This document shows, piece by piece, positions 1 through 7,999 of a DNA stretch of 64,000 nt. The notes under the pieces were generated by a model. That model was not told the origin of the DNA. It did not search any database and saw only the letters and a list, made by a program, of their open reading frames with translations. Source of the stretch: Terrirubrum flagellatum (lineage in GTDB: Bacteria; Pseudomonadota; Alphaproteobacteria; Rhizobiales; Beijerinckiaceae); assembly GCF_022059845.1 (NCBI RefSeq), contig NZ_CP091851.1, positions 3,348,001-3,412,000 on the forward strand, in the 5' to 3' direction. The first letter of the stretch is position 1; each line of letters starts with the position of its first letter. A program made the translations under genes and the position numbers.

Positions 1-104
1 CCGACCCTCCAGGGTCGGGCGCCGTTCCGCTTCCGCCCGTTTCGCGCGACGTCTTCGCCAATCCGCGCGCCGGAGCCCGCTTCGAGCCGCAGCGGCAAAG
101 ATAA
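1..104 (+). CDS. possible 3' end of an upstream gene (partial)
   Basis: Reading from base 3, one frame is open to a TAA at 102-104 and gives a Pro/Arg-rich tail of about 33 codons. It would place this gene 22 bases before the carrier-protein start, as expected for an operon partner. The other two plus-strand frames are also open here, so the choice rests only on composition and spacing. A perfect hairpin (CCGACCC, loop TCCA, GGGTCGG) occupies bases 1-18. No family can be named from this fragment. Confidence 0.3.
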   Translation, partial: DPPGSGAVPLPPVSRDVFANPRAGARFEPQRQR

Positions 105-126
105 CGATGAACGCAGGATGAGGCTC

Positions 127-375
127 ATGAAGGCGAAGATCCGCGACATTCTCGCGAAGCATGGCCGGCTGCCGGTCTCCATCGACACGCTTGGCGATCA
201 GGACGACCTGCATGCGGCAGGTCTCACATCCTTCGGCTCCGTCGAGATCATGATGGCGCTGGAAGAAGCGTTCAACGTCGAATTTCCCGACCGCATGATG
301 AACCGCCGCAACTTCGCGTCGGTCGCTGCGATCGAAAGCGCGCTGCAAAGCCTCATGCATCCGCAGGCGGCGTGA
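127..375 (+). CDS. stand-alone acyl/aminoacyl carrier protein
   Basis: An 82-residue carrier protein of normal ACP/PCP length. The 4'-phosphopantetheine site is Ser35 in AGLTSFGSVEIM, a variant of the usual DSL motif: Thr replaces Asp and Phe replaces Leu after the serine. Helix I (KIRDIL) and an acidic helix II/III (MALEEAF) are visible. An in-frame ATG nine bases upstream (118) is possible, but AGGA at 115-118 is better spaced for the ATG at 127. The stop overlaps the next start (TGATG). The ligase-type gene two places downstream suggests it carries an aminoacyl thioester rather than a fatty acyl chain, as described for Bradyrhizobium carrier proteins paired with synthetase-like ligases. 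Confidence 0.85.
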   Translation: MKAKIRDILAKHGRLPVSIDTLGDQDDLHAAGLTSFGSVEIMMALEEAFNVEFPDRMMNRRNFASVAAIESALQSLMHPQAA

Positions 376-1610
376 TGAACGTCGTCGCGCGCATCTCCCC
401 TACAGGCGTTGAGCCTGGGTCAATATCGGACGATCGCAAGGCCGCGGATCAGGCGCTGGTCGACAAGGCCCGCATCATCAGCCGCACCATCGGCGCCGCG
501 CACGCCGCGGACGTCGATGAAAAAGCCCGCTTTCCGCAGGAAGCTTTCGACGCGCTGAAAGAAAAGCGCCTGCTCGGCGCCATGATCCCCGCCGCCTATG
601 GCGGCGACGGCGCGAGCCTCGCGGCGATCGCCGACATCTGCAGCGCGCTGGCGCAGGGCTGCGCCTCGACCGGCATGATCTATGCGATGCATCAGATCAA
701 GACGTCGAGCCTCATCACTCACAGCGCGGACTCGACCTGGCATCTCGATTTCATGCGTCGCATCGCTGCGGAACAGCTTCTCATCGCCTCGGCCACCACG
801 GAAGGTGGCGGCGTTGGCGGCGATCTGCGCACCAGCGTCTGCGGCGTCGATCAGCAGGGCGACATCTTCGACCTGACGAAGGAAGGCGCGTTGATTTCCT
901 ATGGCGCGCAGGCCGACGCGATCTTGATCACCGCGCGCCGTCATCCCGATGCGCCGCCGTCCGATCAGGTGATGGCCGCGCTGACGAAGGATCAGTACCG
1001 GCTCGAGCGCACCGGCGCCTGGAACACCATGGGCATGCGCGGCACCTGCTCGGACAGCTTCACCTTCATCGGCCAGGCGCCCGCCGAACAGATCATGACG
1101 CGCCCGTTCGCCGAGATCGCCTCGCAATCGATGCTGGCGCATGCGCATCTGCTCTGGGCTTCAGTCTGGTACGGCATTGCGTCCGACGCCGTCGCGCGCG
1201 CCGAGGCTTTCGTGCGCGCCGAAGCGCGCAAGAGGCCGGGAACGGCGCCTCCCGGCGCGCTGCGTCTCGCGGAACTGCTGGCGCTGCTGCAGAACATGAA
1301 GTCGCTGATCCTCGCCGGCATTGCGCGCTATGAAGGCGCGAAGACAGACGCCGACGAGTTGTCCTCGATCGGCTTCGTCGTTGCCATGAACAGCGTGAAG
1401 ATCGCAGCGTCTCAGGCGGTCGGCGAGATCGTCACGAAGGCGTTCGTGATCTGCGGCATCCAGGGCTATCGCAATGACAGCCCGCACAGCCTCGCGCGCC
1501 ATATGCGCGACGCGATGTCAGCGCCGGTGATGATCAACAATGATCGCATCCTCGGCAACACATCCAATCTTCTCGGCGTGTACAAGCACGATCCGAGCCT
1601 GCTGAGGTGA
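375..1610 (+). CDS. acyl-CoA dehydrogenase-fold protein (flavoprotein), probably acting on carrier-bound acyl groups
   Basis: A 411-residue protein with the ACAD three-domain layout: N-terminal helices with an IPAAYGGDGASL segment (GxxGG-like region), a middle beta domain (ATTEGGGVGGDL; NTMGMRGTCSD), and a C-terminal helical domain ending in GIQGYRNDSPHSLARHMRD. Where MCAD-type enzymes have the base Glu in an EGT motif near the C terminus, this protein has Asn388-Asn389-Asp390 before RILGNTS, so the usual base appears to be missing. Such replacements occur in ACAD-fold oxidases and flavin-dependent monooxygenases. It is coupled to the carrier protein by a one-base overlap and followed by the ligase three bases later. 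Oxidation of an aminoacyl-S-carrier (as PltE-like enzymes do with prolyl-S-PCP) is an inference. Confidence 0.8.
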   Translation: MNVVARISPTGVEPGSISDDRKAADQALVDKARIISRTIGAAHAADVDEKARFPQEAFDALKEKRLLGAMIPAAYGGDGASLAAIADICSALAQGCASTGMIYAMHQIKTSSLITHSADSTWHLDFMRRIAAEQLLIASATTEGGGVGGDLRTSVCGVDQQGDIFDLTKEGALISYGAQADAILITARRHPDAPPSDQVMAALTKDQYRLERTGAWNTMGMRGTCSDSFTFIGQAPAEQIMTRPFAEIASQSMLAHAHLLWASVWYGIASDAVARAEAFVRAEARKRPGTAPPGALRLAELLALLQNMKSLILAGIARYEGAKTDADELSSIGFVVAMNSVKIAASQAVGEIVTKAFVICGIQGYRNDSPHSLARHMRDAMSAPVMINNDRILGNTSNLLGVYKHDPSLLR

Positions 1611-1613
1611 ACC

Positions 1614-2531
1614 ATGTGTCAGGCCTGCGTTGAAAATTCGCTGCTCGACAATCTCATTCGTCATCGATTGCTGATCGAGACCGGCGTTGACGGACTCTAT
1701 GGCCGCAGCGGCCTGTTCGAAGATGTGGTCGCGCGCTTCGACGACCTCATCACAAGCTGGGGCCGCGAAGACGGACCGGAGGTGATACGCTTTCCACCGG
1801 CGATGAACCGCAGACATTTCGAGCGCAGCGGCTATCTCAAAAGCTTTCCCCAGCTCGCAGGCACCGTGCACGCCTTCATGGGCGACGATCACGGACATGG
1901 CGAGCTTCTGACGAGGCTCGAAAGCGGCGAGGACTGGACCGGGCAGCAGCGCTCAACCGAGGTTGTGCTGACGCCTGCCGCCTGCTATGCGCTCTATCCC
2001 GTCGTCGCCAAGCGCGGCCCCGTCGGGCCGGAAGGCGCGCTCTTCGATCTTCAATCCTACTGTTTCCGGCATGAGCCTTCGAAAGACCCGGCGCGCATGC
2101 AGCTCTTCCGCATGCGCGAATATGTCCGCTTCGGCACGCCGGCGCAGGTGGTCGATTTCCGCGCGCAATGGCTTGATCGCGGCCAGCGCCTGATGAAATC
2201 GCTCGGCGTGCCGCTGCATGTGGACGTCGCCAATGATCCCTTCTTCGGCCGCGCCGGCCGCATGCTGAAGAACAACCAGCGCGACCAGAAGCTGAAATTC
2301 GAATTGCTGATCCCGATCGAGAGCGAGGAGAAACCGACCGCCTGCCTCTCCTTCAATTATCATCAGGATCATTTCGGGACGACCTGGGACATCCGCACCG
2401 AGGATGGCGAGATCGCGCACACGGCCTGCGTCGGCTTCGGCATGGAGCGCGTGGCGCTGGCGCTGTTCCGGCATCACGGCTTCGATGTCGAGCAGTGGCC
2501 TGAAGCCGTGCACCGGACCCTGTGGGGCTGA
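1614..2531 (+). CDS. amino acid:[carrier protein] ligase, class II aminoacyl-tRNA synthetase-like
   Basis: A 305-residue truncated homologue of atypical seryl-tRNA synthetases that lacks the tRNA-binding domain. Members activate a small amino acid (Gly or Ala in studied cases) with ATP and load it onto the phosphopantetheine of a carrier protein. Cys124 (AACYALYP), Glu169 (RMREYVRFG) and Cys272 ([12 protein letters not shown]) are spaced exactly like the zinc ligands I recall for the Bradyrhizobium enzyme (131/176/279, constant offset of 7). Class II motif 2 (FRHEPS...[10 protein letters not shown]) and motif 3 ([16 protein letters not shown]) are present. Its gene lies between the ACAD-fold gene and DUF1839, with the carrier protein in the same operon. 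The substrate amino acid cannot be read from sequence alone. Confidence 0.9.
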   Translation: MCQACVENSLLDNLIRHRLLIETGVDGLYGRSGLFEDVVARFDDLITSWGREDGPEVIRFPPAMNRRHFERSGYLKSFPQLAGTVHAFMGDDHGHGELLTRLESGEDWTGQQRSTEVVLTPAACYALYPVVAKRGPVGPEGALFDLQSYCFRHEPSKDPARMQLFRMREYVRFGTPAQVVDFRAQWLDRGQRLMKSLGVPLHVDVANDPFFGRAGRMLKNNQRDQKLKFELLIPIESEEKPTACLSFNYHQDHFGTTWDIRTEDGEIAHTACVGFGMERVALALFRHHGFDVEQWPEAVHRTLWG

Positions 2532-2553
2532 TCCCAACGACGCCGGGACGATC

Positions 2554-3579
2554 ATGATCGCACACGCTCCTCTGCGCGAATTCGCCTCGCCGCGGCCGGC
2601 GCCCGGCCCCGTGCTCGCGGTCGATCCCAACGCCTATCGCGCGCATGCGATGCATTCGCCGGAACGGCAATGGCAGCAGACCAATTGCTACGCCGATCTC
2701 TGGATTGAAATTCTCGCGAGCCTCGGCTGTGAGCCGGCGGCCGCCTTCGGATTCACTGTGGCTCAGGACTTCGAAGGCGATCAGTTCACCTTCTTCAAAC
2801 CGCCGCTCGACGAGCTTGAAGCGTTGTTCGGGCTGCGCATCAACGAGCTTGCGCTCTATGACGATCTGATCGCCCATATCGAGCGCCAGCTCGAACAGCG
2901 ACGGCTCGTGCTGATCGAGCTCGACAGCTATTACATGCCGGACACGCGCGGCGTTTCCTATCGCGACAGTCATGGCAAGACGACGATCGCGATCAATCGC
3001 CTCGATCGCGCGCGTCGCGAAATTGATTATTTCCACAATGACGGCTTCCATCGCGCTGTTGGCGACGATTTCGACGGCCTCCTGCGCCTGTTGCCGGAGC
3101 AGACGCGCGAAGATGCGCTCTTTCCCTATGCCGAGACCGTGCGCCTGCCATCGGCTCGCGCGAATCCGAACGCCCCAGCTCCAATGGCGCTCGACATTCT
3201 CGCGCGTCATGTGAAGCGCGCACCGGCGGGCAATCCGATCGCGGCCTATCGCCAAATGGCGACGGAGCACGCCGACGCGCTGATCGAGCGGCCGTCGATC
3301 GCGTTTCATCACTACGCCTTCAACACGCTGCGCCAACTCGGCGCCAATTTCGAATTGCTGGCGAGCCATCTGCGCTGGCTCGAAACGGCCGCGCGAGAGA
3401 ACTTCGACGAGAGCGCTGATTTCGCTCAGCGGATCGCGGAAGGCGCCAAGATCGCGCAATTCCAGTTGGCGCGCGGGCTGAGGCAGCGGCGCTTCGATCG
3501 CTTCGACGCGGCGCTGGCGCCGCTCTGCGATGCGCATGACGCGCTTCTGGGCGGGCTGCGCGCGCGTTTCGCCGCCTGA
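2554..3579 (+). CDS. DUF1839 family protein
   Basis: A 341-residue protein of the DUF1839 family, which recurs beside aminoacyl:[carrier protein] ligases. Visible landmarks are QQTNCYADLWIEILASLG near residue 38, DFEGDQFTFFKPP, a conserved ELDSYYMPDTRGVSY block (about residues 125-138) and DYFHNDGFH. The CY, YYMPDT and HND elements resemble the Cys/His/Asp-rich cores of papain-like or transglutaminase-like folds, but no function is established. It could act as a transferase moving the aminoacyl group from the carrier, which is inference only. The ATG at 2554 is chosen because longer in-frame starts would lie deep inside the ligase gene. Confidence 0.75.
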   Translation: MIAHAPLREFASPRPAPGPVLAVDPNAYRAHAMHSPERQWQQTNCYADLWIEILASLGCEPAAAFGFTVAQDFEGDQFTFFKPPLDELEALFGLRINELALYDDLIAHIERQLEQRRLVLIELDSYYMPDTRGVSYRDSHGKTTIAINRLDRARREIDYFHNDGFHRAVGDDFDGLLRLLPEQTREDALFPYAETVRLPSARANPNAPAPMALDILARHVKRAPAGNPIAAYRQMATEHADALIERPSIAFHHYAFNTLRQLGANFELLASHLRWLETAARENFDESADFAQRIAEGAKIAQFQLARGLRQRRFDRFDAALAPLCDAHDALLGGLRARFAA

Positions 3580-3585
3580 TTACTG

Positions 3586-6045
3586 ATGGCGCGCATCCTG
3601 GCCTCGACTGCGGAGACGCGCGCGCCGCTCGATCGCTGGGCGCTTTGCTCGACCGCGCCTGACGCCGCCGCGACGCCTCGCGACATATCAAGCTCCGCGC
3701 GCTGGATTCCTGCAATGGCGCCGGGAACAGTCGCCAGCGCGCGCGCTGCGGCGGGCGTTCGCAGCGAACTTGATCCCGACAACGAAGATCACTGGCACCA
3801 CGCGCGCATCGAGGCGCCGTTCAGCGGAAAGCTTGTCTTCGAGGGCCTCGCCACGCTCTGCGAGATCTGGATCGGCGACGACAAGCGCTGCGAAAGCCGA
3901 TCGATGTTTCTGCCTGTCGAACTCGACGTCGCGCTCGACAAGCCAACCGACATCTTCCTCTGTTTTCGCGCGCTGGCGCCGCGTCTCGCCGAAGCGCCGC
4001 GCCGATCGCGCTGGCGGCCCGTCATGATCCAGCCGAACGCGCTGCGCTGGTTCCGCACCACGGCGCTGGGATCAATGCCGGGATGGGCGCCGCCGGGACG
4101 TCCGGTCGGACCTTGGCGTCCGGTCACGCGGATCGCGTGCGCCGCTGGCGCGCTATCGATCAAGCGCGCCGATATCCGGACAAGTTATGACGGCGCCAAT
4201 GGCCGCGTGTCCGCGCGGATCGAACTCGAACGCGGCGCGACGCCGCGTCGCGCGACGCTCATCTGCGGCGATGTGGGAGCGACGCTGGAAAGCGGCGCGA
4301 ACGGCTCTTTGCAAGGTTCGCTCGCCATATCCAATGCAATGCCCTGGTTTCCTCACACTCACGGCGATCCGCATCTCTATCCGCTCGCCCTGAAGCTTGA
4401 CGATGTGACGATCGATCTCGGCCGCACCGGATTTCGCGAGATCACAGTCGATCGCGATGTCGACGGCGAGGGTTTCGGCCTCATCGTCAATGGCGCGCCC
4501 ATCTTCTGCCGCGGCGCGTCATGGAGCAGCGCCGACGTGACGTCGCTCGCTGGCGATCGCGCTTCGTATGAGCCCTGGCTGAAGCTCGCGCGCGACGCCG
4601 GCATGAACATGATCCGCGTGAGCGGCGTCACGACATACGAGAGCAACGCCTTCTTCGAATTGTGCGATGAACTCGGCCTCATGATCTGGCAGGACATGAT
4701 GCTGGCGAATTTCGATTATCCGCAATCCGACAAAGCCTTCACGGCTTCGGTCGAGGCGGAAGCCGAAGCCCTTCTCGATCGCACGCAGACCTCCCCTTCC
4801 CTCGCGATCCTCTGCGGCGGCAGCGAAGTCTTCCAGCAAGCGGCGATGCTCGGCGCGCCGCGGGAAGCGTGGTCGGGACCGCTGTTCGACAACGTGCTGC
4901 CGTCCGTCGCCGCGCGCTTGCGACCCGATCTGATTTACGTCCCGAATTCGCCGAGCGGCGGCGCGTTGCCCTTCGTCGCGGAGTCAGGTGTGATACATTA
5001 TTACGGCGTCGGCGCTTATCGCCGCGACTTCGACGATGCGCGTCGCGCCCGCGTGCGTTTCGCGTCGGAATGTCTCGCCTTCGCCAACCCGCCGGAAGAA
5101 ATCTCACTCGCGCGCGCTGGCGTCCCCGCGATCTCTCACCATCCCCTGTGGAAGGAACGCGTTCCGCGCGATGTCGGCGCGCCGTGGGATTTCGACGACG
5201 TGCGCGATCACTATCTCGAACGGGTCTACGGCGTTTCTGCTCTCGCTTTGCGGCGCGATGATCCCGAGCGCTATTTCGAGCTTTCGCGCGCCGTCATTCC
5301 CGTCGTGATGGAAACGGTTTTCGCCGAATGGCGCAGACCGGCTTCGCCCACGCGCGGCGGCCTCGTCTGGATGCTGCAGGACATGCGCGCCGGCGCAGGC
5401 TGGGGCGTGATCGCATCAGACGGCGAGCCGAAATCCGCCTGGCACGGGCTCAAGCGCGCCTTCCAGCCGGTCCAGATCGGCCTGACTGACGAAGGCGTGA
5501 ACGGGCTCCATCTTCATGTCATCAATGAGCGGCCCCAATCCCTCGACGCCGCGATCGAACTCGTCTGCCTGCGCGACGGCGCCGTCCCGGTAAAAAAAGC
5601 CGCGCGACGCATTCAACTCCATGCGCGCGAAGGCACAACGCTTCGCGCCTTCGATCTCTTCGGCGAATTCTTCGATATTTCCTACGCCTACCGCTTCGGG
5701 CCGCCGGCGCATGACGCGACTGTCGCGACGCTGCGCGACGTGGCGTCGGGCGCGACGCTTGCCGAAGCGTTCCACTACCCGGCCGGACGCAGCAATGCGC
5801 GGCGCGAGACTGGCCTCAGCGCGGAGCTGATCGCGGACGGCGACGAATTCGCCCTCATCATCCGCTGCGCGCGGCTGGCGCAATCCGTTCATATCGACGA
5901 CGACAATTTCCGCCCGCGCGAGAACTGGTTCGATCTCGCGCCCGGCGTCGAGAAATGCGTCGCCTTGCAACGACGCGGAGACGGCGCGCCGTCGGGCGTC
6001 GTGCGCGCGGTCAACGCTCTCGAGGAGGCGCGCTATGGGATATGA
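3586..6045 (+). CDS. glycoside hydrolase family 2, beta-mannosidase-like
   Basis: An 819-residue GH2-type protein without a signal peptide. An N-terminal jelly-roll sugar-binding domain (about residues 60-190; HWHHARIEAPFSGKLVFEG) is followed by an immunoglobulin-like domain and a TIM barrel carrying CDELGLMIWQDMMLANFDYP. The candidate acid/base is Glu414 in LCGGSEVFQQ, where beta-mannosidases normally read GNNE; the usual Asn before the Glu is Ser. The candidate nucleophile is Glu495 in RFASECLAF, equivalent to SEFG. The last barrel strand (WMLQDMRAGAGWGVI) corresponds to the mannosidase WQLND segment. It is 6 bases after DUF1839 and overlaps the following gene by 11. The cytoplasmic location suggests it works on a sugar-bearing intermediate or has lost hydrolase activity. 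Confidence 0.8.
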   Translation: MARILASTAETRAPLDRWALCSTAPDAAATPRDISSSARWIPAMAPGTVASARAAAGVRSELDPDNEDHWHHARIEAPFSGKLVFEGLATLCEIWIGDDKRCESRSMFLPVELDVALDKPTDIFLCFRALAPRLAEAPRRSRWRPVMIQPNALRWFRTTALGSMPGWAPPGRPVGPWRPVTRIACAAGALSIKRADIRTSYDGANGRVSARIELERGATPRRATLICGDVGATLESGANGSLQGSLAISNAMPWFPHTHGDPHLYPLALKLDDVTIDLGRTGFREITVDRDVDGEGFGLIVNGAPIFCRGASWSSADVTSLAGDRASYEPWLKLARDAGMNMIRVSGVTTYESNAFFELCDELGLMIWQDMMLANFDYPQSDKAFTASVEAEAEALLDRTQTSPSLAILCGGSEVFQQAAMLGAPREAWSGPLFDNVLPSVAARLRPDLIYVPNSPSGGALPFVAESGVIHYYGVGAYRRDFDDARRARVRFASECLAFANPPEEISLARAGVPAISHHPLWKERVPRDVGAPWDFDDVRDHYLERVYGVSALALRRDDPERYFELSRAVIPVVMETVFAEWRRPASPTRGGLVWMLQDMRAGAGWGVIASDGEPKSAWHGLKRAFQPVQIGLTDEGVNGLHLHVINERPQSLDAAIELVCLRDGAVPVKKAARRIQLHAREGTTLRAFDLFGEFFDISYAYRFGPPAHDATVATLRDVASGATLAEAFHYPAGRSNARRETGLSAELIADGDEFALIIRCARLAQSVHIDDDNFRPRENWFDLAPGVEKCVALQRRGDGAPSGVVRAVNALEEARYGI

Positions 6046-7825
6046 CGCGCCTTTCCTGGCGAAACCGGCGGCGACCGCCGAACCGGTGATCTTCGACGGA
6101 CAATTCGGCTGGCTGCATTGTCCGGCGCGCGAAGGCGCGCATGCGGAAGTCATCGTGATGTGCAGTGCGCTCGGCGTCGAGATGATGTGCGCTCATGCCG
6201 GCTGGCGGCGGCTGGCCGAGATGTTCGCAGAAGCGGGAATTCCGGCGCTGCGCTTCGACTATCCCGGAACCGGCGATTCAAGCGGCGATGATCAGGAGCC
6301 GGATCGCGTCAGCGCCTGGCTTGACGGCGTCGACGCGGCCATCAACTGGGCGCGGCGCGAGACCGGCGCGCCCCGCGCGACATTGATCGGGCTGCGGTTC
6401 GGCGCGCTGCTGGCGGCGCATGTTGCGGCGCGGCGCGATGATATTGCAGCAATCGCCGCGCTGGCGCCCGTGGTCAGCGGCCGCGCTCATATGCGCGAAC
6501 TCGCGGCGCTGGCGCAATTGACGGCCTCCTCGCCCGAAGCGACGCGTCCGCGAAGCGATGCGGGCGATCTGATCGCCGGCGGCTTTCTGTTCAGCGCGGA
6601 GACACAAGCCGCGGCGAAAGCGCTCGACATGCGCAAGCTCGGCGCGGTCCGCACGCGCCAAGCTCTCCTGATCTCGCGCGACAGCGACGCGGAGAATGAA
6701 CTCGCGCGCAAATGGCGCGCCGACGGCGCCCATGTCGAACTTGCATCATTTGTCGGTTACGACGCCTTCGTCAGCAGTCCAACGACGACAAGGACGCCCG
6801 ATGAAGTGTGGCGGCGGATCGTCGAATGGCGCGCATCGGCGCCTGCGGATCGGACTGCAGGCAAACAACCCACCCAGGACGCATCGATACGCGCAAACGG
6901 ATCTGCGGAAATCGTCGGCGACGGCTGGCGCGAAGAGCCGTTGCAGTTCGGCCGCGACGCGCGTCTCTTCGGAATACTGACACGGCCAGCCCCTGCCGCT
7001 CTCGCGGCTGACGAAACCCGACCCGCCATCATCATCCTCAATGCGGGTCGCAACCATCACATCGGCTGGGGGCGCGGCGCGGTCGAGATCGCGCGCCACC
7101 TTGCGCGCCGGGGCGAGACCGTCCTGCGGATGGATGCGGCCGGCGTCGGCGACAGCCCGGCCTGGCCGGACGGCCCGGCCGAAGTGCTCTATGCGCCTGA
7201 GCAACGGGATGACCTCTCAGCGGCGCTGGATGAGCTTTCGCAGCGCGGCTTCGCCCGTTTCTTCGTCGTCGGCGCCTGCGCCGGCGCCTATCTCGCCCTT
7301 CATGGCGCGCTCTCCGACGTCAGGATTTCCGGGTTCGCTCTCGTCAATCTCCTGCGCTTCCATTGGGGGCCGGACGATGATCTCGATATCGCCATAGGTC
7401 AGCAGGTCTATGGGCCGACCAGCTCCTATCTCGCCCGACTGACCGACGGCGGAACCTGGAAGCGGCTTCTCAGCGGCGACATCGCGGTCGCCGGCATCGC
7501 CGGCGCGATGGCGCAGCGCGGCGCCAGGGCCTTTGTCCGGGTCGGCGCGCGAATGCTGGAGCGTTTCGGGCTGTCGGACTCGGAGACCTCGGAAGCGGCG
7601 CGATGGATGCGCCAGCTCGATGCGCGCGATGTGAAGATGCTGTTGATCTACTCGACTGACGATCCCGGGCTTGCCGAGCTTGAATCCTATTTCGGCCCTG
7701 GCGGACGCCAACTTCTTGCGATCGGCCACGCCCGCATCGCACAGCTTCCGGGCGCTGATCATAACCTCTCCCAGCCTGCGGCGAGGCAAGAGGCCATTCG
7801 CCTCATCGAGGACGTTCTAAGCTAA
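6035..7825 (+). CDS. tandem alpha/beta-hydrolase fusion with non-serine nucleophile elbows
   Basis: A 596-residue protein built of two alpha/beta-hydrolase domains (about 20-265 and 295-595). Domain 1 resembles exosortase-associated hydrolases: oxyanion region MCSALGVEMM, FDYPGTGDSSG, and elbow GLRFG with Arg121 at the nucleophile position. Domain 2 has NAGRNHHIGWGR, MDAAGVGDS and elbow GACAG with Cys415 at the nucleophile position. A likely catalytic His lies in PGADHNLS near the C terminus. A Cys nucleophile suits acyl transfer or thioesterase chemistry, so the protein may release or transfer the carrier-bound aminoacyl product. GAGGAGG at 6022-6028 is a strong ribosome site inside the end of the GH2 gene, so the two are translationally linked. 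Confidence 0.8.
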   Translation: MGYDAPFLAKPAATAEPVIFDGQFGWLHCPAREGAHAEVIVMCSALGVEMMCAHAGWRRLAEMFAEAGIPALRFDYPGTGDSSGDDQEPDRVSAWLDGVDAAINWARRETGAPRATLIGLRFGALLAAHVAARRDDIAAIAALAPVVSGRAHMRELAALAQLTASSPEATRPRSDAGDLIAGGFLFSAETQAAAKALDMRKLGAVRTRQALLISRDSDAENELARKWRADGAHVELASFVGYDAFVSSPTTTRTPDEVWRRIVEWRASAPADRTAGKQPTQDASIRANGSAEIVGDGWREEPLQFGRDARLFGILTRPAPAALAADETRPAIIILNAGRNHHIGWGRGAVEIARHLARRGETVLRMDAAGVGDSPAWPDGPAEVLYAPEQRDDLSAALDELSQRGFARFFVVGACAGAYLALHGALSDVRISGFALVNLLRFHWGPDDDLDIAIGQQVYGPTSSYLARLTDGGTWKRLLSGDIAVAGIAGAMAQRGARAFVRVGARMLERFGLSDSETSEAARWMRQLDARDVKMLLIYSTDDPGLAELESYFGPGGRQLLAIGHARIAQLPGADHNLSQPAARQEAIRLIEDVLS

Positions 7826-7999
7826 ACCGCCGGCGCGTTGCGGCGCCGAAGAGATTTTCCGGCCGCCGCCCACAACCGAACCCCGTCTAGACCGTTGGCG
7901 AGCCCCCTTCGCCGTGCCAGACTTGGCGCAAGATTTGCTGACGGCTGGGCGGGTCCGGTCCGTCCAAAGCGAACCGTGGCTTCAAGTGAGGGGTAGTCC

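Noticed and set aside
2353-3537. Long minus-strand frame opposite DUF1839
   Set aside because: Antisense to a gene with family-level support and without its own ribosome site or recognisable domain.
7831-7848. CGGCGC/GCGCCG hairpin as terminator of the first operon
   Set aside because: Only a 6-bp stem with no T-run in GC-rich sequence; too common by chance to call.
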